Source: Epinephelus fuscoguttatus
Taxonomy: Eukaryota; Chordata; Actinopteri; Perciformes; Serranidae
Direction: 5' to 3'
DNA: 64,000 nt
Assembly: GCF_011397635.1 (NCBI RefSeq)
Contig: NC_064757.1
Span: forward strand, 30,829,339-30,893,338
In this document: piece after piece, positions 39,721 through 49,899 of the stretch
Layout of the letters: every line of letters begins with the position of its first letter
Numbering within the stretch: the first letter of the stretch is position 1
Translations under genes and position numbers: made by a program
Notes under the pieces: generated by a model
Databases searched by the model: none
Told to the model about the DNA's origin: nothing
Seen by the model: the letters and a program-made list of their open reading frames with translations, nothing else

Positions 39721-40262
39721 CGTTTAGTGTCTTCATTCTGGCTTCCTATCAGGGTCAGGATTCACTTCAAGTTTCTTGTTCTCACGTATAGAGCCCTCCA
39801 TGGTCAGGCACCTGCATACATCAGTGATCCCCTCCATTCATACAGTATATCATCAGTAGGTCCCTTAGGTCTTCAGAACAGGACCCACTGGCTGTCCTCC
39901 GCTCCAGACTCAAAATGAAAGGTGATCGAGCCTTTGAAGTGGTGACTCCAACACTTTTGAACTCTCTTCCATTAGGTTTATGGTCTGCGGTGTCCTTAGA
40001 AATTTTTAAAAAACAACTGAGGACCCATCTTTTCAAAATGGCCTCTGTCCCACCCTAAATTGTCTCGTACTTGTTTCCCTGGTGTGTTGGGGCCTCAGTA
40101 GCCTGTATTTGCTTTATGTTTAACTTTATTTTGTTGCTTTGTTTTATTTGTTATATTGCCTTTGTTTTTATTGATTGCATGTTCCTATTTTATGAAGCAA
40201 TTTGTGAATTACATTTCTGTGAAAGGTGATATATTAAATACATTTTATTATTATTATTTATA
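39721..40262 (+). mobile_element. L2-type LINE 3' fragment
   Basis: The translated segment FWLPIRVRIHFKFLVLTYRA, then LHGQAPAYISD and (in another frame) LRTHLFKM, matches the C-terminus of L2-like reverse transcriptases. The end GTGAAAGGTGATATATTAAA followed by (ATT)n is the usual L2 3' tail. The element is 5'-truncated and carries at least one frameshift. Confidence 0.75.
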
Positions 40263-40413
40263 ATTTATTTATTTATGTAGCTCTGTTATTTACAGGTTGT
40301 GAACATAAAGAAAATAATACAATGTAATGTAAAAGCGTCCATCAGCTACAAAGAGGGCGCAATGCAATTTTCAGGATGCTGCTCATATAAGTCTTGTGAC
40401 ACACTCGAACCTG

Positions 40414-40462
40414 ATTGGTTGAAGCGCTGCCGTTTGATTGGTCGGTGCTGACAGCGTGGGCG
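40414..40462 (+). promoter_or_regulatory. pdxp promoter elements
   Basis: Two inverted CCAAT boxes (ATTGG at 40414-40418 and 40437-40441) and an exact EGR-type GCGTGGGCG (40454-40462) lie 190-245 bp before the pdxp start. The surrounding sequence is CpG-richer than its neighbours, as in a housekeeping CpG promoter. Confidence 0.55.
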
Positions 40463-40655
40463 TGGCTATACGTCAATGTTTATGTAGCCCGCTGTCCGTG
40501 TATGTAACCGCACCAAGGACTCTGCAATGTGATTTCCTGACATTGATTTGTTTTCATATCGTTTCACCCGCCGTCTTCGCCACATTATGCACCAGCCGTT
40601 GCCATGGGGGACCACTAGCAGGTGAAAGACGGAAGAGACCGAGGGAAAAGCCGGA

Positions 40656-43600
40656 ATGGCAGGCGCCTTTGGGTTCAAAGGCTGCCAGAAAATTCGAGGT
40701 CCGCAGATCCGAAGTCTGCTCGAAGCGAAGGACTTCATCCTCTTCGACTGCGACGGGGTCATATGGCACGGAGAGAAGGCGATCACGGGCGCGGCGAAGG
40801 TGGTGAGTTCGCTGATACGGCACGGCAAAAACGTAGTGTTCGTCACCAACAACTGCACCAGGCCCCGGGAGAATTATGTGCACAAGTTCTCCCGGCTCGG
40901 CTTCACCGACGTGATGCTGGAGCAGATCTTCAGCTCGTCCTACTGCTCGGCTCTCTACCTGAGAGACGTCGTCAAGGTCCGCGGCCAGGTGTTCGTCATG
41001 GGCTGCGACGGACTGCGCAGAGAGCTGCAGGAGGCGGGCATCCCCTGCGTGGAGGAGGCGGACGACCCGGACGCCACTATTTATAACTGCACCCTGGCTC
41101 CGGACGTCAAGGCGGTGCTGGTGGGACATGATGACAAACTGACTTTTCTCAAGCTGGCCAAAGCCTCGTGCTACCTGAGGGACCCGGACTGTCTGTTCCT
41201 GGCCACCGACAACGACCCCTGGCACCCTCTGTCAAGTGGAAGGATACTGCCAGGTATGGTGATGATGATCTTTGTGTCAGTGCCAAACATGCATAGATTA
41301 CTGACATTGGGCACAGGTCCAGCAGCCCAGGAGGTCAGCTACAGCTAGAGCCTCAGTTTGTAGGAACTATTTTAAGCATTCCTCATAGATTTTTATTATA
41401 TTGTTCTTTTTTTCTCCATACAGCTGCACATTTTATTTTATTTAACCTTTATTTACCCAGGGAGTCCCATTAAGCTTGAAACCTGGGACCTGGCCAAGGT
41501 AGCAGCCAATCAAAACACATTTTAAATCTGTGTTTATTCAAAGATATGTATATTTACCCTTGGGTGTCAGGGTAAATTAACTGTAATGAAGCTGACCTGT
41601 AGTCTGTTGTGTTCAATGCACAGTACATGGTGGGCCCAAAGGGTGATGAGGCACATAAACAATACACAGAGAGTGAGAAGAATGGCTGTAAATGGGGACC
41701 CCCCTTAATTAGCCATGGGTCCATCACAGTGAACAGTATGTCTGTTTGTATTTTATTATTTTTTTGTTTTTTATTTTACCTTTATTCATCCAGGAATTCC
41801 CATTAAGATTGAAAATGTCTTTTACAAGAGAGACCTGGCCGAAGTAGCAGCCAATCAAAATACGTTTAAAATGCAGTAAACACAACACAAAATACAAAAA
41901 TCCACAGTAAAAGACAACTATTCAAACATAATGGTCTCTCAAGAAAAATGAGCACATGTCTCACCACATTCTTAATGATGCCCTTAAATTCATCAGTGGA
42001 TATAAATGTTTGTAATTTTAGATCTTTTTGAGGATTATTTCATGTCCCGGGTGCAGAGTAGGAGAATGCAGTTTTCCCTAGATCTGTTAAAACACACAGA
42101 AAGGTGCAGAGGTACACTGGAGGTTTTCCCTCATATTGCTTTATAGATAAAAAATATACCAGTGCTGTTGTCTGCGAATTGTCAAAGATGTCCAAATCAT
42201 AGAATGCAGAGGTGAGTATGTGACTTTGCATGTGTAATTAAACGCAGGGATACATGGTACACTGAATCAAGGCCATGTAAGATGGAGGCATACAATGTGT
42301 CATTATAATCAGCCACAGACAGAAAAGTGGCCTCCACAAGTTTTTTCGTAGCTTTGACAGTAAAACGAGTCGTAAGTCTAAAATAAAAGCCAATCTTCAC
42401 TATAAGCTTCTTCACATTGCAGACTTAAGCTCCAGTAAATATATAAGTTGGTAAAGCACTTTAAATGTGAGACAGCAGAATATCAGCTGCGGTGTTATGT
42501 ATGATATCTGTGGAGAGGAGTGACTCTGTGTATCCACTGTAACATGGAGGCTTGTAGCAGACTTAGACAGCCTCTGTTTATTTCCAGCGTGAACAAAATT
42601 GTTTCCAACCAACAACAGAACTGTAGAGTTATTGTTCAGGATCAAACCTGCACATTCTCGCTGCATCTCTGCTGCACTACACACTTATTTTGTCCAACAT
42701 ACAAACACACATGGTGTTTACTGTGATGGACCCATGGCTGAATAGGAGGGGGTCCCCACTGACTGCCTTTCTTCTCACTGCGCTTTGTTCATGTATCCCA
42801 CCATGTACAGCACACACAACAGACCACACATGTCAGCTTCATTACAGTGTATTTACTCGAACACCAAAGGGTAAATATAGGTCAGTTTGAATAAACACAT
42901 ATTTATCTAAGAATAAATATGCATCATGTAAATGCAACATGACCTGATATATTAAGGCTAATCCTGCAAATTCCAGCTTCATCTCTGCCGCAGTGCACAC
43001 TTATTTAGTATAAAATACAAATACACGTGGTGTTTACTGTGATGGATTACCCATGGCTGAATAGGGGGGCCTTCCATTGACTGCCATTCTTCTTGCTCTT
43101 TGTGCTTTGGTTGTGTAGCCCACCATGTAAAGTGCACACAACAGACAACACGTGGCAGTTTCACTACAGTATATTTACCCTACTGTCCAGTACTGTTGAA
43201 ATACAGCAGTGTGCACAATTCCAAAAAGGTAAACAATATATAGAGGTGCGCGGTTGTGGTGAGGATCCAAAAACAAACAGATACATTTACGTTTTTAATG
43301 TGGACAAAATAAACAGAAACGAAGCTGAGATAAAGGTAGGTATATGGCTGAAGAGATAGACAGCTTTCTCAGTGAAGCTGTAGATGAACAAAAATTATCT
43401 GAAAATGAATTAGATTTTTTGTTGCAGAAACACCCAGTACACTCTGTTCTTTATACACTCCCTAAATTACACGAATCATGCTTTGAACTGGTCTGTGGAA
43501 GTCCCATAGTTGCAGAAAACGTCTCAATTTATCTGTACATTTATCAAGTACGTTTATCTGTGACTGTCCAGTGCTCTCATGCTCCCAGTTTGATTAAACA

Positions 43601-45276
43601 CACATTTATTTAGGAATGAACATACATCATATAAGTGCAGCATGAACTGTTACATTAAAGGTATTGAAACCATTCTGCAGGGCCTCAAGATCAGGTGGTG
43701 ATAATAAAGAGGCCTGGTGGCCTACGTTTTCAAGATGCCCACCATTTTATTACAATGATGCTGATTCTAGTCTAGACTGGTGCTTCTGTTGCATGTCACC
43801 CCTCCTCTGTCCCCTCATTTCCTGCCTCTGCCCTACTGTTACTATAAAGACAAAAATGCTCCCAAAACTATACGAAAGTGAGGTCATGATGCAGGACCTG
43901 CTGACGCAAAGTGAACCTGAGTCTTTCAGGGCCCCAGGAAGTGTGAGACTGCAGGGCCTAATCCAGTTAAAGGTTCAAGAACCTGGACTCTAATTTGTAT
44001 GTTGCACTGAAATGAACTGAAACCAAAGTCTCACTGTAAAATAGCAGTACTGCACTCAGAAATAGAGGTGCTCCGATACAGTTTGTTCCTCTCCGATACA
44101 ATTCTGATAACCTGAACTTGCTATTACTATTACATTAAAAAAATAAATGCAACTGTACACTACTGACCTTTTATGGCTGTGAAATGATTGCTATCATTGT
44201 TGTATGACATGGCTCAGGTTAAACCCTGAGATAAAGGATGAACAAACACAGAGGATGACACCATCTAACTTTATTTTATTGTCTAATTTTACATTTTGCT
44301 AACAGCTAACGTAACAATATTTATTCATTCATTCATTTAGTTTCCGTAACCACTCATCCTGTTAGGAGTCGTGGGGGGGCTGGAGCCTATCCCAGCTGAC
44401 ACTGGGTGAGAAGCAGGGTACACCCTGGACAGGTCACCAGACTTATCACAGAGCTGACACATAAAGACAACCATTCACACTCACATTCACACCTACAGCC
44501 AAGTATGGGATCGGTGCATAGGCTTGCATACTCAGCGATACCCGATCCAGCATTTTAGGCAGTATCTGAGGAATTTGATACCACTATCAGGTAGCCACTG
44601 GGCCCTATGTAGGCTGCACTGTACGTGATCAGGAGCAGACTAGCACATGCAAAAACAAGTTGGCAGTACTAAAACCATTAATCAGCACTGCAAAATAAAT
44701 CTTCCTTTATCTATGTGTTACATTGGTGTTTGTGACAGTGTGTGGGTTGCTGTGGCCTTCAGGCACACAGACGAATTACTCACTGTGAATAAGTGACATG
44801 TGATACACAATATCTCAGTGGCACCCAAACATACTTGAAGAAGAGGAATCAGAGTGTGAGGATGGAGGGGAGGATGTGTCCTAAGATTCACTGTAATCTA
44901 ATGTTTTGTCTCCTCTGTACCCTCTGCAGGTTCTGGGTCCCTCACCGCAGCCCTGGAGGTGTCCTCCGGCCGCAAAGCCACTGTGATCGGAAAGCCCAGC
45001 CGCTTCATGTTCGAGTGCATCTCCAGTCAGTTCAGCGGGGTGGACCCCGCCCAGTGCCTGATGATTGGGGACCGCCTAGAGACGGACATGCTGTTTGGGT
45101 CCAACTGCGGCCTCGACACCATGCTCACTCTCACCGGCGTGTCTCAGATCGAGGAGGCCCAGGAGTACAGGAATAGTGAGCTGACCACCAAGTCGGGCCT
45201 GGTGCCCGACTACGTGGTGGACACCATCGCTGATTTCTTACCCGCTTTTGAGGAACTGGATGAACAAAGCAATTGA
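40656..45276 (+). CDS. pdxp: Pyridoxal phosphate phosphatase (chronophin)
   Basis: Cytosolic HAD-family phosphatase that hydrolyses pyridoxal 5'-phosphate; in mammals it also dephosphorylates cofilin. Two exons, 40656-41253 and 44930-45276, 945 nt, 314 aa, matching the two-exon mammalian gene. HAD motif I is FILFDCDGVIWHGE, with nucleophile Asp31 and acid/base Asp33. Motif II is VTNN, the motif III Lys is in VIGKPS, and motif IV is MIGDRLETD. The cap segment includes NDPWHPLSSG, characteristic of PDXP rather than phosphoglycolate phosphatase (PGP). Some positions, such as the GKPSRF block, are shared with PGP, but the overall order and length favour PDXP. The start has G at +4 and lies in GC-rich sequence. 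The 3.7-kb intron is mostly transposon debris. Confidence 0.9.
41428..42425 (-). mobile_element. LINE 3' fragment(s) in pdxp intron
   Basis: Minus-strand translation of about 42040-42415 gives SVADYNDTLYASILHGLDSV, then YHVSLRLITHAKSHTHL and FIYKAI. These blocks are typical of the C-terminal part of teleost non-LTR reverse transcriptases. The 3' end (plus-strand motif ACCTTTATTCATCCAGG, then GAGACCTGGCC) lies near 41770. The same 3' motif occurs again at 41440-41530, so there are two truncated copies. Stops and frame changes make it non-functional. Confidence 0.65.
41535..43660. repeat. Three copies of an unclassified repeat, one inverted
   Basis: A unit of about 230 bp containing CTGTGATGGACCCATGGCT, CCACCATGTA and CACAACAGAC appears at about 42700-42930 (plus), about 42960-43205 (plus, diverged) and about 41535-41745 (minus). 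Its 3' part recurs at about 43575-43660, so the third copy is split by the insertion at about 43210-43560. The first and second copies form large inverted arms around the LINE fragment. Confidence 0.6.
43260..43560 (+). mobile_element. Penelope-like retroelement fragment
   Basis: The peptide EIDSFLSEAVDEQKLSENEL followed by VHSVLYTLPKLHES and GSPIVAENVS matches the LPKxHK...GRPIVS...TEN region of Penelope-like reverse transcriptases. Only this short block is present. It interrupts a copy of the intron's repeat family. Confidence 0.6.
43796..43872 (+). repeat. Retroposon 3' tail fragment
   Basis: The string GTTGCATGTCACCCCTCCTC, a CATTTCCTGCCTCTG block and ACTATAAAGACAAAAATG resemble the 3' end of a widespread teleost short retroposon. 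Only a fragment; identity is from memory. Confidence 0.35.
44325..44500 (+). repeat. Retroposon 3' region fragment
   Basis: The block GGCTGGAGCCTATCCCAGCT, then GGGTACACCCTGGACAGGTC and CATTCACACTCACATTCACA is a frequent vertebrate RTE-like 3' sequence. No coding part remains. Confidence 0.5.
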
Positions 45277-46021
45277 TGAGTCCTTTCGCCTCCAGTACGG
45301 AGCACAGATTGCTTCTACTGCGTTTCAAGTGCAATGTTTAGTCTGGCAAAAAAAAAAACTAACCAAAAAAAAAAGTTCCACTCGTCAGTAACACGGCGCT
45401 GACAGAATATTCTCCCGAAATAATCAGAGTAATCCAGTGCATACCTCAGTGTTTCTAGTGTTGTGCCCATTTGTGACTTGACAGTTCTTGTTGCTGTAAG
45501 TGTTTATATGATATATGAATATACTGCACTTTCTTCTTCAGAGTTCATAGCTGGTGTTTGATATTTGGGTTTTAAACATCCAGAGGTATTTTTGTAAAGC
45601 CATGAATTGCTCTGTAATGGCATTCATGTGTTTAGGAGCTGGTTTTCTTTTACTTTAGCCAGAAGGCAGACGTGCTTACTAACGCAGCTTTGTTTTCTCA
45701 TATGTGTTTACCTGGGTGTGACTTCTCCTTGATGAACTCACAGCAAGAGGAGATGATTAAAAACTGAAACTGTACGAGCTTCTCTCAGCTCTGGTGAAAA
45801 TGACAATCTGCCAGGCAGACAGGTGAAGTGTATAATCACTTTTGGCCTTTCTGTCACATCTGTGCTACTTGTGCCAATATTCATCCGAGTGCTAAACAGC
45901 TTACTGATCTCATAGTTAGAAAACCTGTGACACATGGATGGTGGCTGGTCATACTGCACTGTTGTGAAATTTCAATGTTGTTAATGTTTACCATATAGAG
46001 CATGCCAGCAACCGTAACAAC

Positions 46022-46027
46022 AATAAA
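46022..46027 (+). terminator. pdxp polyadenylation signal
   Basis: AATAAA about 750 bp after the pdxp stop codon, facing the minus-strand signals of mrps36 about 260 bp further right. Confidence 0.55.
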
Positions 46028-46574
46028 TACCTGAGATTAATCCTAAATATGTTCACATGTCCTTATCTTCTGCTTGTTTTGTGTCTAAGCGTTTACGCCA
46101 AGCATGATAAGAACACCACAATCAAAATACAATATGCTTTTAATCATTTAAATTCAGCAGTAGTTCACATAAACACCATTTCACTCAGTCATAATTCAAC
46201 TTGATTTCCAGCGTCTCTTCAGCCTTGTTTGGGTCCAACAAACAGATGAGTTAGTGGATTGCAGTGAAAGGCATGAAATCATTTTATTCTATGCACCAGA
46301 GCCTTGTGCTTGGATTGAAGTGTGGTGGTAGTGCAAGTAAAGCTCAATAAAATAATGACAAAATTAAGAAAAACCAAACGGATATAATGTTGAACAAAAA
46401 CAAGAAACCTGGAGGAATAGCTGCAGTGACAGTACAGTGAGTATGAAAAACCTGGACGCTATTGGTTATGGCTTTGCTGTGCGTAATAACAACCAAGATA
46501 TCCGTTTAAATACAATTAAGATTTAACATCTAGAAAATAAACGTATGTACATTTTAACAGGATTTATCCAATAC

Positions 46575-46580
46575 TTTATT
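46575..46580 (-). terminator. mrps36 polyadenylation signal
   Basis: AATAAA on the minus strand 115 bp after the mrps36 stop; a second one lies at 46283-46288. Either would leave a short gap to the convergent pdxp transcript. Confidence 0.55.
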
Positions 46581-46694
46581 CTACATCATGTCTCATGTGG
46601 CATTAGGTTGTCTTGTGCTGAGGAACAGAGTTAAAGACACACACTGATCTCCAACAGGTAAGGACTTTGGTTGCAGTGAATGAGTTGCTTCATG

Positions 46695-49600
46695 TCACTC
46701 TGGTCCACCACGCTGCCAAGAAAGACAGAAAGAACACAAATTTGTAAGAAAAAACACTTATCTATAAATAAGGAACATGGCATGAGCACAGGTTTAAGTT
46801 TACATTTTCAAGTTATCCAACTAGTTGTAAAATTTTAAAATTATTAAATCTAAAATTATCTTAAGGTGCTGTAAATCGTAAAACATCACACAACCTACTA
46901 CAGTATCAATGCAGACAACAGATGAACTCTATGGGTGCTTTAAGGCCAAAGATAACTATGCAGGTTTATCTTGACTCTAAGACAAAGGTTATATTGTTCT
47001 CACTGATACCAAAGTTAAAAGGCCAGCTTGTTAGAGTGAAATGCTCTGGGTACAGTCTAACGGCACTGACGCACCAAGCCAATAATCAGCCGTGAGTCAA
47101 TGTCAGGTTGTTGGTGAGCATCTCTTGCCCTACTTATTGTGGTATGTCTTGCACTGCTGGCACTAGTCGGCCCATATCAGCCTTTGTCTGCCTTTTTTCT
47201 GTCTGATTTAGCATGATCAATCGGCATCAGAGACAGAAGAGGCTGTGGGTGAATGAAATCACTCTTGATTGGCAGTTCAACTCAGTGGACAAGAAGAGAA
47301 ACAGAAGTGAGAAAAGCGAACAAATGGCTAAAGTTAAGAGGGAGTGAGATTAAAAAAAAACAATCTTGTTATATTAGGTAAAATTGTTTCTTTTAACCTT
47401 TGAGCTCTTTAGTGGAAACAGTTTGTATTGGTTTGTGTTACTGTTTGCTAGCCCAAGGTAAATATAAGGTAGCTTATAGCTAAAAGGTAGCTTCTTGAAT
47501 CCATGCAGTTGATCTTCCAGTTTTCTTTTTGAATGACAGACTTGGACTACTGTTCAGTTATTTCCTCTCGAGCAGGCGCAGAACATAACTGCTAGTTGAT
47601 CGTTGGCTGTAGTCCTTGTGGTGTGTTTAAGTGCAACTTTTTGGCTTAGACACAGGCAACGTGAGGCAACGCAACGGTTGGCCTCCATCGCCACTAATTC
47701 TTTGCTATCGGCTTGGTGTGTTTGGGTGTTCTGTTTGACCCCTCACCTGGATGAATTCCATTTCCTCCGCTGCCATCGGTCTCCTGCGGTACCTTGCAGG
47801 TAGTAGCTGAATAGAGGCCAAGGTGTCTGGCGTGCCAGAGATGGGGGTCAAAGGTACATGAGGTCTTGATAACGGAGGCGGCGCTGGATTGTTGTGCGGT
47901 GGTAAATCAACTGCTAACGTTTTCAATGCCTCTTGGACTAGAAATGGAAAGGAAAAAAGTCAGTATTGATAAGAGTAGCTCAAGAAGCATTGAGGAGACA
48001 TTACACATAATCAGTTAAGAAAACATAAAACAATAACAGTTCATGTGTTGGGTCAAATTCTAGTTACCCTTACACTGTTTCAAATCAATCATTTCTAACC
48101 ACACTGCAGATTTATTGTACACACATGATCTCAACCTGAAGTGATGTTAACATCTGGCCTGCTGGGCACAGACAGAACAAATACAATGTGAAACAATAAA
48201 AGAGGAAGACTATGTCCAATGTCTGACCATTAGTTACTTTCATCATACTTACCATTGGGCCGTGCCATGTCATGTCTGTTGGGGAACTTGATCAGAGGAG
48301 CGTGAGGCCGAACAGCCTGCGAACACACATAAAAACAAGCAGCTGTGTGAACTGTGTAAGATAAAGGGTCAGGTGACCCCAAACATCTGTGGAATATTTG
48401 AGGTATCTGCCTCTGAGAACGATTTACAATGGTGATAAACACCTAAATTACACAACAAACAAATTGTGTCCTCCTCTGGGGTGGTGTTAAACCATCCAGT
48501 CTCTATGGCTTATGGTAAAGTTCCTGAGTGAAATTATGGCGCGTGGACAGGTAGCTGGAGAGATGCCTGTTTGCCGAGGTGCACTTCAGCAAGACACTGA
48601 ACCCCCAACTGCTCGGGGCGCCTGTTCAAGCAGCCCTCTTGCTCTGACATCTCTCCATTTAATGCATATATAGGTCCTGTTTGTGAATGTGTGTGTATAT
48701 GACAACAGAGTGAAAACATCTGAATTTGAATCATCTCGTTAATCCTCAGGGATAAACAAGATGATTGTCTTCTTTATCTTGACTATATCACAATTTATTC
48801 ATTTTATCGCTGCTGTACAGCAGCCTAGCAAAGTCTTATATTTTATATATGTCATATTTTCATTCAGTATTTTGACTTCTGCACTATCTTGTGTGTTGTG
48901 TCTCATGTCTTGGAATCCTCATTTTAGCTTGCGTGTGTTTCTTTTATACATTTTACAGTAGCATTATTGGAGAGTTTCATTGCCAACTATAAATAACAAG
49001 ACTTTAAATCCTGAAATGGAACTGGACTAAACAAAACAAAGCAAATTTAGAGATGAAAATAAAAAACATTGCTCTGGAAAACAAAGAGAGGTATTCTTAT
49101 AATCTGTTTTCAAATTCATCAAGCAACCAAAAAATAATCAAAAACTTAATTGATGACATATAAAAATAATCATTAGATGCTGTCCTAATCCATACAAACA
49201 TTGTTTACATGCTTGCTAGGCTGTGAATTTAACATTTGTTACAAGCAAAAAGGCTGTCATGCATGTTTATGTGAGAGAACATCACAAAATAACTAACTAT
49301 TAAGTGACTGAATAATGGTGAATAATGAGTTTCTATCCTAACTGACAGCTGCTTTTAGCTAAACCTCATGTATGGACAAAGTTAGCTAAGGTTAGCCTAT
49401 ATCCTGGGTAGCTCTAACTCGGTAAAATAGCACTAACAGACCGGGATAACAGGGAAAATATCAATAACCACTGATAATAATTCAGTCAGGGAAAAGCTTT
49501 TCTGTCGCTGTACATTTATATAACATGTCTCTGTGTGTTTTGCGGTTAAACAAGGACACCAACAAGGGTACGACCGGATTTGTCACTTAAAAAGGCCTCA

Positions 49601-49770
49601 ACAAAAACAACCGACTTGATCCAAACAACAGAAAAATGATCTGTTTGCTCCACAACAATAATCTGAGCTCAACACACTGATGTCTACAGTCATTTAAAAA
49701 TCAGGAGCAGCATTACCTGGATAACTCGGGCGGCGGGGGCTGCCATTTTGGAGCTGACTTTGCTTCCCAT
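46695..49770 (-). CDS. mrps36: MRPS36 / KGD4, 2-oxoglutarate dehydrogenase subunit 4
   Basis: Small mitochondrial matrix protein. It was first listed as ribosomal subunit S36 and is now known as the adaptor that ties the E3 enzyme to the 2-oxoglutarate dehydrogenase core. Exons (minus): 49770-49717, 48316-48253, 47937-47747, 46712-46695; 327 nt, 108 aa (human 103). Start MGSKVSSKMAAPAARVIQ was chosen over the inner ATG at 49746 because the human protein also begins with an MGSK block before its VVQ/VIQ segment. VRPHAPLIKFPNRHD aligns with human VKPHTPLIRFPDRRD. The C-terminus EEMEFIQRGGPE is the conserved E3-binding end; RGGPE is encoded by an exon of only 18 nt including the stop. The middle is more Pro-rich than in mammals. 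All introns are GT-AG. Confidence 0.93.
47055..47735. mobile_element. TIR element beside mrps36 exon 3
   Basis: The left part has GACGCACCAAGCCAATAATC and the inverse of the right end has AACACACCAAGCCGATAGC. These related ends enclose about 680 bp with no ORF that I recognise. The right end stops about ten bases from the exon 3 splice donor. Superfamily unknown, possibly Harbinger-like. Confidence 0.45.
48560..48765. repeat. Retroposon fragment in mrps36 intron 1
   Basis: The series ACTGAACCCCCAACTGCTCG, TCTGACATCTCTCCATTTAA, TATAGGTCCTGT and GACAACAGAGTGAAA is a familiar teleost short retroposon or LINE 3' pattern. No coding part remains. Confidence 0.45.
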
Positions 49771-49784
49771 GACGACCTCACGGG

Positions 49785-49875
49785 TTCACTTCCGGTATAA
49801 AAATAACAGCTCGTTGCAGCTGCGGAAACACACCACAAGATGGCGCCGCCGTCACTACAAACAGTGACGTCTATA
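49785..49875 (-). promoter_or_regulatory. mrps36 promoter: ETS, YY1-like and CRE sites
   Basis: An ETS site (ACTTCCGGT, 49789-49797), a YY1-like AAGATGGCGCCGCC near 49838 and a CRE-like TGACGTC near 49866 lie just upstream of the start. A second YY1-like AAAATGGC spans the inner ATG. ETS (NRF-2/GABP) plus YY1 is the usual combination for nuclear genes of mitochondrial proteins. Confidence 0.55.
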
Positions 49876-49899
49876 CCATAAGTGGTCCAGAGGATGCGG

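Noticed and set aside
40554-41225. 223-codon minus-strand ORF opposite pdxp exon 1
   Set aside because: Shadow of a GC-rich exon; the plus-strand frame has all HAD motifs.
40656-45276. Identity as phosphoglycolate phosphatase (pgp)
   Set aside because: Shares some blocks, but the NDPWHPLSSG cap, two-exon structure and length fit pdxp better.
49839-49881. Short plus-strand ORF starting at the YY1-like ATGGCG as a divergent gene
   Set aside because: Stops after 13 codons and no downstream exon fits; more simply a promoter motif.
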